Assembly (NCBI GenBank): GCA_029204225.1 | Contig: CM055111.1 | Coordinates: forward strand, 47,421,224-47,485,223 | DNA length: 64,000 nt | Direction of reading: 5' to 3' | From: Diphasiastrum complanatum | Lineage: Eukaryota > Streptophyta > Lycopodiopsida > Lycopodiales > Lycopodiaceae | Shown here: in pieces, positions 1 to 13,551 of the stretch | How positions within the stretch are numbered: position 1 is the first letter of the stretch | How the letters are laid out: each line of letters begins with the position of its first letter | Program-made: the position numbers and the translations under genes | Notes under the pieces: generated by a model | Seen by the model: only the letters and a program-made list of their open reading frames with translations | What the model was told of the DNA's origin: nothing | Databases searched by the model: none

Positions 1-906
1 ACTTCATCCATCAATTAATTACATTTTATGCTTGTCACCTAACTAGGAAAGCCATTGTACTTGGAAGTATATGGCTTTTGTGACGACTGTACATAGTGTA
101 TACGGTCAATAATTTAGCATCGTTGACGCGGACCAGGACGTCGCAAATTCTCTCACTTCGCATTTTACGTGAAGTGGTTTTCTCTCACTTCGCAAATTTC
201 GGGAAGTGACTGAGAACATTTCTCGTTCAAAATAGACGACCTTCAGCATTTTCTCTCTTTTCGGGATTTAAAAAGACGAAGGTGCCCTTGAAACAGTTTA
301 ACTTATGGAAATAGATGACCTTCAGAAATTTTCTCTCTCTTTGTATTTTTCAAGAAAATACGAAAAAGCCAAAGGTGTTAAAACTAGTTAAACTTTTGAA
401 CTGCACAACTTTAAACTTTTGAACTATGCAAGTGTCGCATTTCGGCGAAATGCAAAAGGCCGAAGCTGTTGAAAACATAGTTCATTTCTGCAGACTGTTG
501 CGACACTTAGTGTATTTTTGCAGACTGTTGCGACACTTAGTGTATTTCTGCAGACTGTTGAAAAGGTAATGTAAATCTGCAGACTTGTTCTAAATGCTAG
601 TTCTTGGAAGTCCTTGAAGATGGCCAAGTCTTCAATGACTTCAAGTAATTGAACTTAACATCTGAACTTGAAATTATGGCAGGATTGGTTACTCTTTGCT
701 GGAGATTAGCCGGAAGCCCGTTGTAGACGTTCTTCAAATAATTTGGCTGTCTAAGTTTGTGATTCCTGTAGGTATCAGATGAGCAGATGTAGAACCAAAG
801 TTGGCTTCACTTGACCCTAGATCAATGATCAATAAACATGCAGGAAGAATTATGAAATAGAATTAGTCATTTACCAAGGAGGAAACTGTGGGCTTAATTC
901 TCAACA
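1..906 (-). mobile_element. Partial LTR of the element A copia family
   Basis: The reverse complement of this stretch follows the LTR at 8422-9817. Shared parts include the TGTTGGAAATTAAGCCC-like start (at 906 here), the CATGCAGGAAGAAT segment and the region around the TATA box. The window edge cuts it off after roughly the first two thirds of the LTR. It is more diverged than the two element A LTRs are from each other and carries a private tandem repeat. It could be a solo LTR or one end of a larger element to the left. Confidence 0.85.
485..560. repeat. 30-bp tandem repeat inside the LTR
   Basis: About 2.5 copies of a 30-bp unit containing CTGCAGACTGTTGCGACACT. The LTRs at 8422 and 22578 have only one equivalent of this segment, so the expansion is specific to this copy. 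Confidence 0.85.
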
Positions 907-975
907 GTACAGATGCTCATGTTTGGCATCAAAGACTAGGTCATTAAAACATGCGTTCAATCTTGTACATGTGTT
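907..975 (+). mobile_element. Copia pol scrap (GAG pre-integrase motif)
   Basis: The plus strand translates to VWHQRLGH, a stop, then NMRSILYM. This is the GAG pre-integrase signature of Ty1/copia pol. The wording matches element E at about 27166 (KLGHLNMRLILYM), so it probably belongs to that family. The LTR at 1-906 abuts it directly. Confidence 0.6.
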
Positions 976-3016
976 AGGCCATTTTTGGCAGGGGATTGGT
1001 TCAGCCAAAACGTCCTAAAAAAGTCAAGGGGCACCACTATTGATGGTGGCTATGCCCTACGTGAGTAAAGAAGGTCCTGCCACATCCAATCCTGGGGGCT
1101 TCCTCTGTTACCCCGTGCTCCCCAACCGATGAGAGTTTTCCAGGCTCTCAGAGATACGGTTGCAAGGAGGGGGTGCTAGTATTTTTTATGCAATCACTAG
1201 CTTCCTAGAATTATGGTTCCACAAAAACTTTTGATCGCTAACATCTCTTTCCCTAGTGAATTTGGTTTACAGTTGGTAAAGATCTTACATGGGCTAAAAA
1301 CCGATTTACTGTCTATGATGTGCTCGTGGGGTGCAAGTTATATGCACCACTTTGTTTGCTAAGCGGCGGTATTTTCGTCGACCGTCGGGTCTAGGTATTT
1401 CGCCAGACAGTACCGATGGCGGGTGTGACTATGTGATGCTTTAACCAAGGCGGTGTATTTCAACCGCGGATGGTGGACGGCCCGCTCTGGTGTTTCACAA
1501 AGGTCGGGTCCAATTAATACGCTTCATAATGACAAAAACCGTAAGAAACACTTCTAAAAATTTGATGATTCCTTATAGCCGTTTAATAAATCTAACCCAA
1601 CAAAATATAAACTACCCAACCTACAATTTTCTCCATACATCACATTCTAAATCAGTACAAAACAAAATTTATTTACTTAACACTTTCCCTAAACAAGTTG
1701 AAAATAGGCAATCATCATTCTCATTAGCCATGCCACAACTGTTTATAAAATATTACGATTCCGGACTAAATTTGAATTTGTGCTAAAAATGATTCACTAT
1801 AATGCACAATCGACCCATACTCTACGACAATATATTCACTAGTTAGGTACTTGCAATTACTGAACTCAAGCAAACAACATTGCAAGCAAGTGATTCTGAG
1901 TTCATACTACCGGTAAACCCACAAATATGCATAGACTTCATCCCACTGTCTACTTGTTCAAGAAAAGGACCACAATCATTTAGGTCCCGATAGGGACATG
2001 GTAAATGCGGAATTATTGAAATGATTAGGTCCTCATACAGTTACACAATGCACTCTCAGTATCCTGTTAGTCATTCAATGAGTGAAACCAAGTACGGACG
2101 TCAAAACACCCACATTCCAATTGAAAGCAAGTAAACACGAGAATCAAAATCGATGTGAGATAAACCCATACCTCAGTGTGAGAGAGAAACCGGAAATCGT
2201 AAAGGCACTAGTCATGAATGCCACTTTTGGTTTGAGGTAGCCTTGCCTTCGTCCTTCAAAGAGCTGCTTGAGAACTTGCCATTCAAGCCAACATGCGGAT
2301 TAGCTCAGAGAACAGCTAATCAACCAAACTTTGTCTCAGATTGGCGGAAGAATCGGCAACTCAGTGAACAAAGGCAGCTTGCTTAATATGCGATACTAAA
2401 TGCTTATCGGTTTATGTGATAATGTAGCACTGTTCGGTAACTACGGCCTGTTATAATTCACAATCTGGTTCATTTTAGAACCAAACGACTTCATACTCCA
2501 AACAAAGATATGTTGTCTACCGAGATTTCACAAAGCAAGCAGCTTAGCTACCCTGTACACTTTGTATAAACATAGCTATGGACTGAAAAGACTTTTCTCT
2601 TGTTTTTATGATATAAAGAAGTAAATCTCTATGGAAAAACAACAATGGCAGCCTCCCAAGATGCCTCGTCTACAAACATTCAGGTACAACTTCTCGTTAT
2701 CAGTTCAGATGTGAATGCTACAACGCACGAACGAGATAAGTAGTTTAAAAAAAATCTCTTTTTTATGGTTCTTCAATATACATCTTCCTTTCTTCAAAAA
2801 GAAACGACTTAATTAAAAGACATTATTACTAACTAATTCTCAAAGAAACCTTGCTCAATAAACTTCACCATAAGGACTCCAATACGACGATCTTAGAAAA
2901 CATGGAAATGCGTAAGGTACGTGGTTTTAACGAAAGGGTTAGTATCTATGCCTCTCATTTCACAATGATAAGCAACCATATATAAACTTAGTTTACACAG
3001 TTGGTGACGTTGTCAT
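976..3016. other. No gene recognised; GC-richer island at 976-1490
   Basis: No frame has recognisable motifs. An open frame at 1490-1786 (98 codons) has no family signature and I do not call it. The part from 976 to about 1490 is visibly less AT-rich than its surroundings and contains CGGCGG, GTCGACCGTCGGG and CCGCGG words. The rest is ordinary AT-rich spacer. Confidence 0.5.
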
Positions 3017-3149
3017 TTGCTCTACAAGAAATTTATTTCTAAGTACAAAAATACAAGTATTGATAACCTACACGCCCTTAAGGTACGTGGATTTGTACAA
3101 GGGATTGCCACATTTGTAGAAATGGGTATGGCATGTCTTGAAAGTGGTT

Positions 3150-3260
3150 ATGCTTTATGGTGCTTTTTAGTACTGTATTTTATTTTTCAGTTTTACTTTA
3201 CCTTGTTGGATTATGAATACGGGCTTTAAAAAGCTTCAGTCTTGCTTTGTCAAGAGGAAC
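3150..3260 (+). repeat. Dispersed repeat, copy 1
   Basis: Similar to 23893-23998. Both read gctttaYggtgcttt, then a T-rich part, ccttgttgg, tatgaata, ttttaaa, and end in tYttgYcttgtcaagagga. In this copy a long (CT)n tract begins 12 bases downstream. Family unknown. Confidence 0.6.
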
Positions 3261-3269
3261 TAAGTGTAG

Positions 3270-3406
<137 letters not shown>

Positions 3407-3603
3407 GAGCCTTTCATTGACGCTGGTTAGAGATTGTTCAGAGTTAGGCTGAGAGTTAGAGCACTGAAGAGATATTTTTCTCTTCTTAGTTAGTTTGGTT
3501 TTAATGATGCTGTTTTGAGGGCATTGCTTCATCTTGGTGCCATCCATTTTGATGTACTCGTTCGTCTTATATGTCTTTGGGCATGGAAAAGACGTTAATA
3601 AAG

Positions 3604-4535
<932 letters not shown>

Positions 4536-4541
4536 AGGTAC

Positions 4542-5453
4542 CTCATTACCGAAATCGTCTTTGTCCTAGCATGTGTTTCGAATACTTTTTCCAATTTTTT
4601 AGTAATTGGTCCTTTTGGAATGCCACAAATGATTGTTTGGTCTAACATGCACAATTGTCGTGAATTTGGCTTTTTCCAAAAGCAATAAATTGTTTTGCCT
4701 TTATCACAAAATGCGTCAACGATCTTTTTGTAATCAGCTCTGTGAGATGACCAAAAAGTTATCTGGAAAAAAACAAAAACACACGTTTGTTTGTTATGAA
4801 GTATATGTGAGAATATCAAATAGCACTCTAGTGAAAATTATGAAATGCTTACACCAATTTTATGTTTCTCGTCAAATCCATCTGCAACGATTAATACGTC
4901 TCGATTTGAATAATGTGATCCAACTTCAATCACAGTAACAACTATTGTTGCTACCAATGCGGGCTCGTTTCTTCCAAGATTTTGTTACATGATTTTTTTC
5001 ACAATTTTCATAAAACTTCAGAATAGTGGTCTTGGAAAAAATTCCAAGCAAATGTTGAATTGTGGTACTTTGGGTAATCGTTGTAGATGGTTGCAAAATG
5101 AAATTGTAATTTGAGCTTCCTCCTTCACCCTTCGAATTTTTGTCAACCACCACAAAATCTCTAATTGCAACACAATCAAAAACTGCCAAGTCTATATATT
5201 TGTGAAGATAATTTTCGTCAATAGAAATTGTGATTCTGCCGTCGCCGCTTTCGTCAGTCAAATCAAATTTCAAATATTTTTCGTACGTGGTTGTACTATT
5301 CCAATTTCCATACTTCGTCCAAATTTGACCCACAAATACATCACATCTAGTGTTGGGATGCACATCATATACTTGAATTGCTTGATCTCGAAATGAATGC
5401 ATTAGACTATTATCAATCGTTTGTTGGGAGGCTTTAGATTGTACGAAAGTCAA
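4542..5453 (-). pseudogene. Possible OB-fold-type gene fragment, multi-exon, probably frameshifted
   Basis: Not recognised with certainty. On the minus strand a frame from about 5453 to 4960 reads into hydrophobic-alternating strands (KYLKFDLTDESGDGRITISI, then FDCVAIRDFVVVD). This pattern suggests an OB fold such as the RPA type. The coding character then moves to another frame (ALVATIVVTVIEVG to KHKIG), ending at 4853 beside a GTAAGC donor. A clean TTTTTTTCCAG acceptor opens the next exon at 4762 in matching phase (ITFWSSHRADYKK), and that exon ends at 4542 before GTACCT. The frame change between about 4990 and 4955 lies near short A tracts and points to a frameshift or an unseen intron. 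No convincing start exon is visible; a MSSSSTCSKPK start lies near 5515 but out of frame. It could be a host gene relic or a transposon-borne RPA-like gene. The OB-fold call is inference from pattern only. Confidence 0.35.
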
Positions 5454-5739
5454 TTTGTTACATTAAGACCTTTTGGAAAACTTATTCTTTGGCTTTGAAC
5501 ATGTCGAAGAAGAAGACATTTTTAAGTTTTTATTGTTTTTGCTATTCACTTGCCAAATCATTGTCTTCATTCAAATCTACAAAACAATTTTGGCACAAGT
5601 AATCAATATTAGCAAGCGCAATCTTTATTTTGAATAATCAGATTTTAACATTCATAATTTGTATTTAGAAAATCCCATAATAATCACGATTAGCTTGTAA
5701 AGTATTTTAGTATTTAAAAATATTCAAAAATGGTATTCA

Positions 5740-6055
5740 CAATCTGTATTTAGAAATTTTAAAATTTATTATATTCATGACTAAAATTCTCAATATTCAC
5801 GATCAGTATCTCATAATATTCGTTTTTCAATATTCGCAATTTCACATTAGTATTCACAATGTTCATGATCACTATTCATAATATTCACGATCACTATTCA
5901 CAATTTTCTCAATATTCACGATTAGTATCTCATAATATTCATTTCTCAGTATTCGCAAATTCACAGCAATATTCACAATGTTGACGATCAGTATTCACAA
6001 TATTCATGATCAAAATCTCTGAATCTCTGTTTCTCAATATTCGCAATTCCCAATC
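5740..6055. repeat. Degenerate AT-rich minisatellite (TATTCACGATCA-type units)
   Basis: The words TATTCACAATnTTCACGATCAnTATTC and CTCATAATATTCnTTTCTCAnTATTCGCAA recur irregularly. The longest unit, about 130 bp, seems to be present twice or more. The flanks (5454-5739 and 6056-6340) are AT-rich, weakly similar and without genes. Confidence 0.65.
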
Positions 6056-6337
6056 ATCACAGGCCATCAATAAAGTAGTTTTCAGGATGCATCTTTGAAA
6101 ATTTGACCATTTTTTCATCCAATATGAAAGACATTTTGGTTATGTCCTGCAAAAAAAAACAAAATCGCAAAATTATAATGGATAAAAATCAAGTGTTATT
6201 GGTGAAAATTTATTGATGAATTATATATGTCACAAAAAGCGTAATAACTAGAATTGCCTAGCTCAAGTAAAAACAAAACAAAACAAAATGCAATATATGA
6301 GCTTTGACCACATTTGATACTATTTTCTAATACGACA

Positions 6338-8421
<2,084 letters not shown>

Positions 8422-9000
8422 TGTTGGAAATTAAGCCCATAGTTGTCTCCTTGGTGAATGACTAATTACTATTTCATGATTCTTCCTGCATGATCTAGGA
8501 TCAGGTGAAACCAACTTTGGTTCTACGTCTGCTCATCTGATACCTGCAAGAATTACAAACTTAGACAACAATTTACTTGAAGAACGTCCACAACGGGCTT
8601 CCGGTTGATCTCCAGCAAAGGGTAACCAATCTCATTATAATTTTAAGTTCAGATGTTGAGTTTAATACTTGAAGTCATTGAAGACTTGGCCATCTTCAAA
8701 GACTTCTACAAAACTTGCATTTAGAACAAGTCTGAATCTGCCAGATGAGAATTGTTTTTCGAGACAGTCTGCAGAAATGAACAATGTTCGAGACAGCTTC
8801 GCGAAATGTTTGCGACAGTCCAAAAGTTCAACTATTTTAATACCTTCGACTTTGTTCACGAAGAAAGAAAATTCTCGAAGGTCATCTATGTTCATGTTAA
8901 ACTGTTTTTAAAAACACCTTTGTCTTTTAAGGGCACCTTTGCCTTTTTTGCAAAATCCCAAAGAGAGAGAAAAATGTTGAAGGTTGTCTACTTTGAACGA

Positions 9001-9010
9001 GGAACGTTCC
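9001..9010 (+). promoter_or_regulatory. Palindromic GGAACGTTCC, heat-shock-element-like
   Basis: Two inverted GAA pentamers (gGAAc gTTCc) about 220 bp upstream of the LTR TATA box. The word is retained in the 3' LTR at 23020-23029. Two pentamers are fewer than the usual three of a strong heat shock element. Confidence 0.35.
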
Positions 9011-9222
9011 CAACCACTTCCCAAATTTGCGAAGTGAGAGAAAGGCGCTTTCCTTATAAAGCAAAGTGAGAGAATTTGCAATGCCTTCATCCACGTCAAC
9101 ATTCCCTATGGTTTGACAGTATACACTATGTACAGTTGTCACAGAAGCCATATACTTCCAAGTACAACGGCCTACCTAATTAGGTGACAATCATTTATTG
9201 TAGTTAATACACGGATGAAATC

Positions 9223-9230
9223 TATAAATA
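9223..9230 (+). promoter_or_regulatory. LTR TATA box (TATAAATA)
   Basis: TATAAATA in the U3/R part of the element A LTR. The 3' LTR has the same word at 23240-23247. Confidence 0.6.
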
Positions 9231-9820
9231 TCATCCAAGCACAGATTGTTGGTTGCTCCGTCCATGAGACACATTATTTGAGCCTCCCAATTATGCCGTC
9301 AATTTTTGGTTGTATTGCTATTTGTATTGTGCTTCAGTGTAATATAGCAGCAGCACATTTTTATTTGTGTACAACGTAGATGAATGCTTGTTGTGATTGA
9401 ATGCACTTTCATTGTTGTTTGATCGCGCTTGTTTACTCACTCTAATAAGAACATGGACGTCTACAACTCCTCAGTTTCTGATCAGACGATGGCTGTTTTT
9501 GATGTCTGAGAAACTCGCGATATCATACTGCTCTTCCATTTATTTCAGAACTATACTTCACATTGAATCTGATTTCAGTAGTACCACACACAAACCATCT
9601 CTAATCTCTTCGATGGACTGTACTCTTGTTTTAGAGTATGAATTAATTTTTAAAATCCTGTTGGGTACTCAGAACGCATAAAGCTGTGATTATCTTTAGC
9701 ATAAGTTGTCTATTAGACTGGTTTTTCACCTAGCAGCCGATTAGAATGGGAGAGCTATTCCACAATATTTCTGCTCTCTTTTCCGTTCTTGTTCTTCCTA
9801 TCTCCCTTGCCCCATCAGAT

Positions 9821-9832
9821 TGGTATCAGAGC
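9821..9832 (+). other. Element A primer-binding site (initiator tRNA-Met type)
   Basis: TGGTATCAGAGC lies three bases after the LTR end and is complementary to the 3' end of plant initiator tRNA-Met, as in most copia elements. Confidence 0.9.
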
Positions 9833-9884
9833 ATAGCTCAAATAAACCGAGAGATCAAGTTTGTTCTATTTGTATATTGTTATC

Positions 9885-11512
9885 ATGTCTCATGTAGGTA
9901 GCTCTTCATCTTCATCACTCAGTGAAGCTGTTGAGTCATTGACCAGTTCAATGGTTCTAACTTCTACATTTGGAAGTTGAAACTTAGAATAATGTTGATA
10001 GATAGAGATCTTTGGGATGTTATAGAAGGTGCAGACCTGAAACCAGAAGATGGTGATCAAGCAAAGGCCTGGAGGATCAAAGATCAGAAGGCCTTAGCAT
10101 GTATCACACTCAATTTGGCCGACTCCCAAATATTTCACGTTACCACGTGCAAAATCTCTAAGGAAGCACTGGACTTGTTATCAAGTCTCTATGAGACTCA
10201 TGATGTAACCACGAGATTACATCTTAGAAGGAAGTTCTTTACTCTTAGCATGTCTGATTCTACTGCCATCACTTCTCACATCAACAACTTCAAGTCCCTG
10301 TTAGATCAGTTATCAGTTGTAGGATGTTCTATTCAAGATGATGATGTCGTCATGACCTTGCTTTCTTCTCTTCCAAAGTCTATGAGCACTTTGTGGTGAT
10401 GATCTCCACACAATCGAACCTCACCCTTCAAAATGTGATTGGTCATCTTCTTCAAGAAGAAATGCAGAGAAAGACTAGCAGCCTATCCATCAAAGACAAA
10501 TCCATGGCTCTATACACCAAGAAGAAAGACTATTCCAAGGGCAAGAATCAAGTGCAACAGCAACAGCAGAAGCCTCAAACTCAAGGTGAACATGGTGGAT
10601 CGCGCAAGAAGCTTTTCTGCAGATATTGCAAAAGAGCCAATCATGACATCAAGGAGTGTTGCATCAAGATCTACAACGAGGCAAAGAAGTAGCAACAACA
10701 ATAACAGCCAGACTCCTCCAACGTGGCCAAATTCAAGGAGCAAGACACACACTTGTTAATGGCTTACAACAACAATGAAGACTGTGATAGCTGATACCTG
10801 GACAGCAGCGCTACCCAACACATGACCTCTCGCAAGGAATGGTTTACGGAGTACACAGCTTATAGTAGAGACCAATTTATCTACCTCGGAGATTCTAGCA
10901 CCATACGTGTGGAAGGCAAAGGAGTAGTGAAGATCATCTTCAAGAACGATCTATCTATTTTTGTTCCTAACGTCCTTCATGTTCCTCAATTATCAAAGAA
11001 CCTGTTATCAGTCTCTAAGATAACTGATGAGGGCTACACTGTTACTTTCTCATCTGCGCAATGTACAATACTCGAGGAAGATACTGCTCTGACTACATGC
11101 ACTAGAGTTGGGAATCTTTACGTGCTCTCTAATTCAATTACATTAGCTAGTATCTCTAATGAAAATGTAAACGATAGTGTTGTTCTGTGGCATAGTCGAT
11201 TTGGACACGTGAATACAAGATTACTTTCTTATATGGGTTGTAATAATTTAGTTGATGGACTGAATTTCCCTTCTTCATTAGATAGGAAATCTTTCTTTTG
11301 TGAAATACATCTCTAACGAGATGTCCGACTACATGGCTGAACATGGTATTAGAAGATAGTTCACCACTTCCCATTCACCTCAACAGAACACGATTGCAGA
11401 AAGGAAGAATTGAACTCTTCTCAACTTAGCCAGATCTATGCTACATCAAGCACACCTACATATGAAGTTCTGGGTAGAAGCTACTGCCACAGCCTGTTAC
11501 GTGCAGAACAAA
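9885..11512 (+). pseudogene. Element A gag, protease and start of integrase (broken)
   Basis: A start at 9885 (MSHVGSSSS) loses frame near 9935. Gag continues as NFYIWKLKLRIM and an LTR-copia gag domain to about 10400, in the 9977-10399 frame. A CCHC-like knuckle CRYCKRANHDIKECC follows at about 10615-10660, then the protease motif as YLDSSATQHM at about 10790 (the usual aspartate-serine-glycine is altered). LWHSRFGHVN of the pre-integrase domain lies near 11190. Integrase is shortened and carries stops, but SPQQNTIAERKN and WVEATATACYVQNK remain. Element B splits the frame exactly after VQNK. Confidence 0.85.
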
Positions 11513-12060
11513 TGTGAGAATGTTGTAAAATTAAAAATAATATTAAACTTAGAGATTCAAGTTTTGGGGTTTGTCCAAACTTGAGGTAGACTAGTCTAGT
11601 AACTTTCCAATTAGAGTCAAGTTAGATTTTAGTCTTCATAGTGATGTGTAGGTCTAGAACCTATCAAGAAGCATTTGAGGCTACTCTTGTAGGTCAAAGG
11701 ATTCTCAAAATGAGAGATTCTCAAGTATTATCCATTTCTCTTTTTGTCATCTAGTAGAGAGGTAGAGGCAATGTGGCATCTAGATTGTTCTCTCTCTCCA
11801 CGAGTTCTAGAAGGCCTCTTGTATTATAAATAAGGTGGCCTTGTACCACAAGATTACACTTCTTCAAGTAAAGCTTCCATTTGATCCATTTGAGATGTAA
11901 TGATAGTTAGATTGTGATGAATGCTCTTGCCTTCATGCTAACTAGCTTGCCAATGTTTTCCATCTCATTATTTTTGGAATAGAAGCTAGTTTAGTGTGCA
12001 ATCATTCATTCTCTTGATCCTTTGTACTTGCAACTGGTTCACACATGTGAAAAGTTCTCA
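11513..12060 (+). mobile_element. Element B 5' LTR
   Basis: Begins TGTGAGAATGTTG and ends AAAAGTTCTCA. TATAAATA lies at 11825-11832. Confidence 0.92.
11825..11832 (+). promoter_or_regulatory. Element B LTR TATA box
   Basis: TATAAATA, conserved at 17086-17093 in the 3' LTR. Confidence 0.6.
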
Positions 12061-12072
12061 TGGTATCAGATC
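12061..12072 (+). other. Element B primer-binding site
   Basis: TGGTATCAGATC directly follows the LTR. It is initiator tRNA-Met type with one mismatch from TGGTATCAGAGC. Confidence 0.85.
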
Positions 12073-12816
12073 TTGATAGGAGAATACACATCTGATCATT
12101 GCTTTGTCAAATGGAATGACTTCTCATCATTGTTGGTGAAATTTTGCCTCTTATTGGCACTCGATTTTGAGCTAACTAGATCCAATCTCATCATCACTTA
12201 TTAATGTATCTTTTTATCTGATTTCAAAGCTGTACGGCCTACTGTAGTAGCACGTGTGAGGCCTCTAATCAAGATAGAGTGGGGGCTATGTTACTTCTCA
12301 TTTTTTCCATCCATGTTGCATATGAATGGAAAGCTAATCAAGTGTAGATTGTGATGCAAGTGACCTCAAGAGGATTGGTGGATTCTAAGGAGAGTTCTTG
12401 GCATTCAAAGTGAGGCATATTGAAGAAGAAAAATAGAGTTTTACATGCTTGAAGGATGTACTATCAAAGATCCTTTATTGTAGGAGTCAAAATAGCAAAT
12501 TTTGACTATTTTTCAATTTTCTTCAATCTAAGAAGCATTGTTTGGATCTATGATCCTATGAATGGATGAAACTTTCTAAATGATAAATCTGACTTTTTTA
12601 AGCTATTTCACACGTGTGAACTTAGATTTACTTCATCCACTTTTGCTTTGAAAAATAAAGTGCAAATTTTGACTAGCACCTAGAAATTGTAATTTTTGGC
12701 CTTCTTTGAGTTCTCAATCATTTGTTACTTGATTCCAAGTGATCATTAGTCTACATTTGATTAGCTTTGAACCTCTGAACACATTCATTTAGTAAGCCAA
12801 AATCAATTCTCTAGGC
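12073..12816 (+). other. Element B untranslated leader
   Basis: Between primer site and gag start. AT-rich, with no frame of interest. Confidence 0.6.
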
Positions 12817-13551
12817 ATGACTTCAATGGGATCTTATCAAAGTGAGAGACTCACTTCTACAAATTATGGTACATGGAAAGTGAGGATAGAATCCATTCTT
12901 GTACTTCAAGATCTAATAGATATAGTGAAACAGAATGAGGAGGAGCCTACTAATCCTCAAGAAATTTCCAAATTCAAGAAAAGAGCACGTGTTGCTCTTC
13001 ATGTTTTAAAGCTAAATGTCTCTGATGAAGTTCTAAGAGAGATTAGTTCTTGTGTTAATGCTCAAGAAGCATGGAGTACTCTTCAATCCATTTATGAGTC
13101 TAAAAACACTTCAAGAGTCCTTACTCTAGGAAATATGATTTTTCAAAGTTTTCAAAGAAAGGATGAAAGTGCTTCATCCTATGTTTCTAGAGTCAAGGAT
13201 CTCCATAAAGATCTTTGTTGCATAGATGATTCTATCAAATCTAAATAAATTGTTCAAGTTATTTTGAATGGATTAATTGAGGATTTTGATATTATTGTTC
13301 AATCTTATGCAATCAAAGATGACTTACCCTCTTTAGAAGCCTTACAAGGAGTCCTGATAGCCGAGGAGCATAGGCATCAAACTCAAATGCAAGATTTGAG
13401 AGATTGTCTCTCAAGGATGGAGGAAGTGATCAAGCACTCTTCACCAAATCCAAGGAGAAGAGAAAAGACAAGAAGAATGGCAAGAGCTCCAAGGACAACA
13501 CAAAATCAATTTAGAAGACATCTGAGGAGGAACCAAGCTCATCCAAATTGA
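12817..13551 (+). pseudogene. Element B gag (one stop, one frameshift)
   Basis: Starts MTSMGSYQSERLTSTNYGTW, a typical copia gag opening, and continues through a UBN2-like gag domain (LTLGNMIFQSFQRKDE). A TAA at 13246-13248 interrupts it, and the same frame resumes as IVQVILNGLIEDF. Near 13435 the natural reading moves to the frame that reaches the lysine-rich linker and the CCHC knuckle (CFSCGKKGHFASQC, about 13575-13615), with another stop near 13510. Confidence 0.85.

Larger units (their letters stand above)
8422..9817 (+). mobile_element. Element A 5' LTR
   Basis: Begins TGTTGGAAATTAAGCC and ends CTTGCCCCATCA, about 1.4 kb, immediately followed by the primer-binding site. It contains a TATA box and an inverted GGAACGTTCC palindrome. 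Confidence 0.92.

Noticed and set aside
484-560. CRISPR-like short tandem repeats
   Set aside because: The units are contiguous with no spacers, and this is a plant retrotransposon LTR.
1490-1786. 98-codon frame in spacer
   Set aside because: No motif, no homologue recognised, no splice or promoter context.
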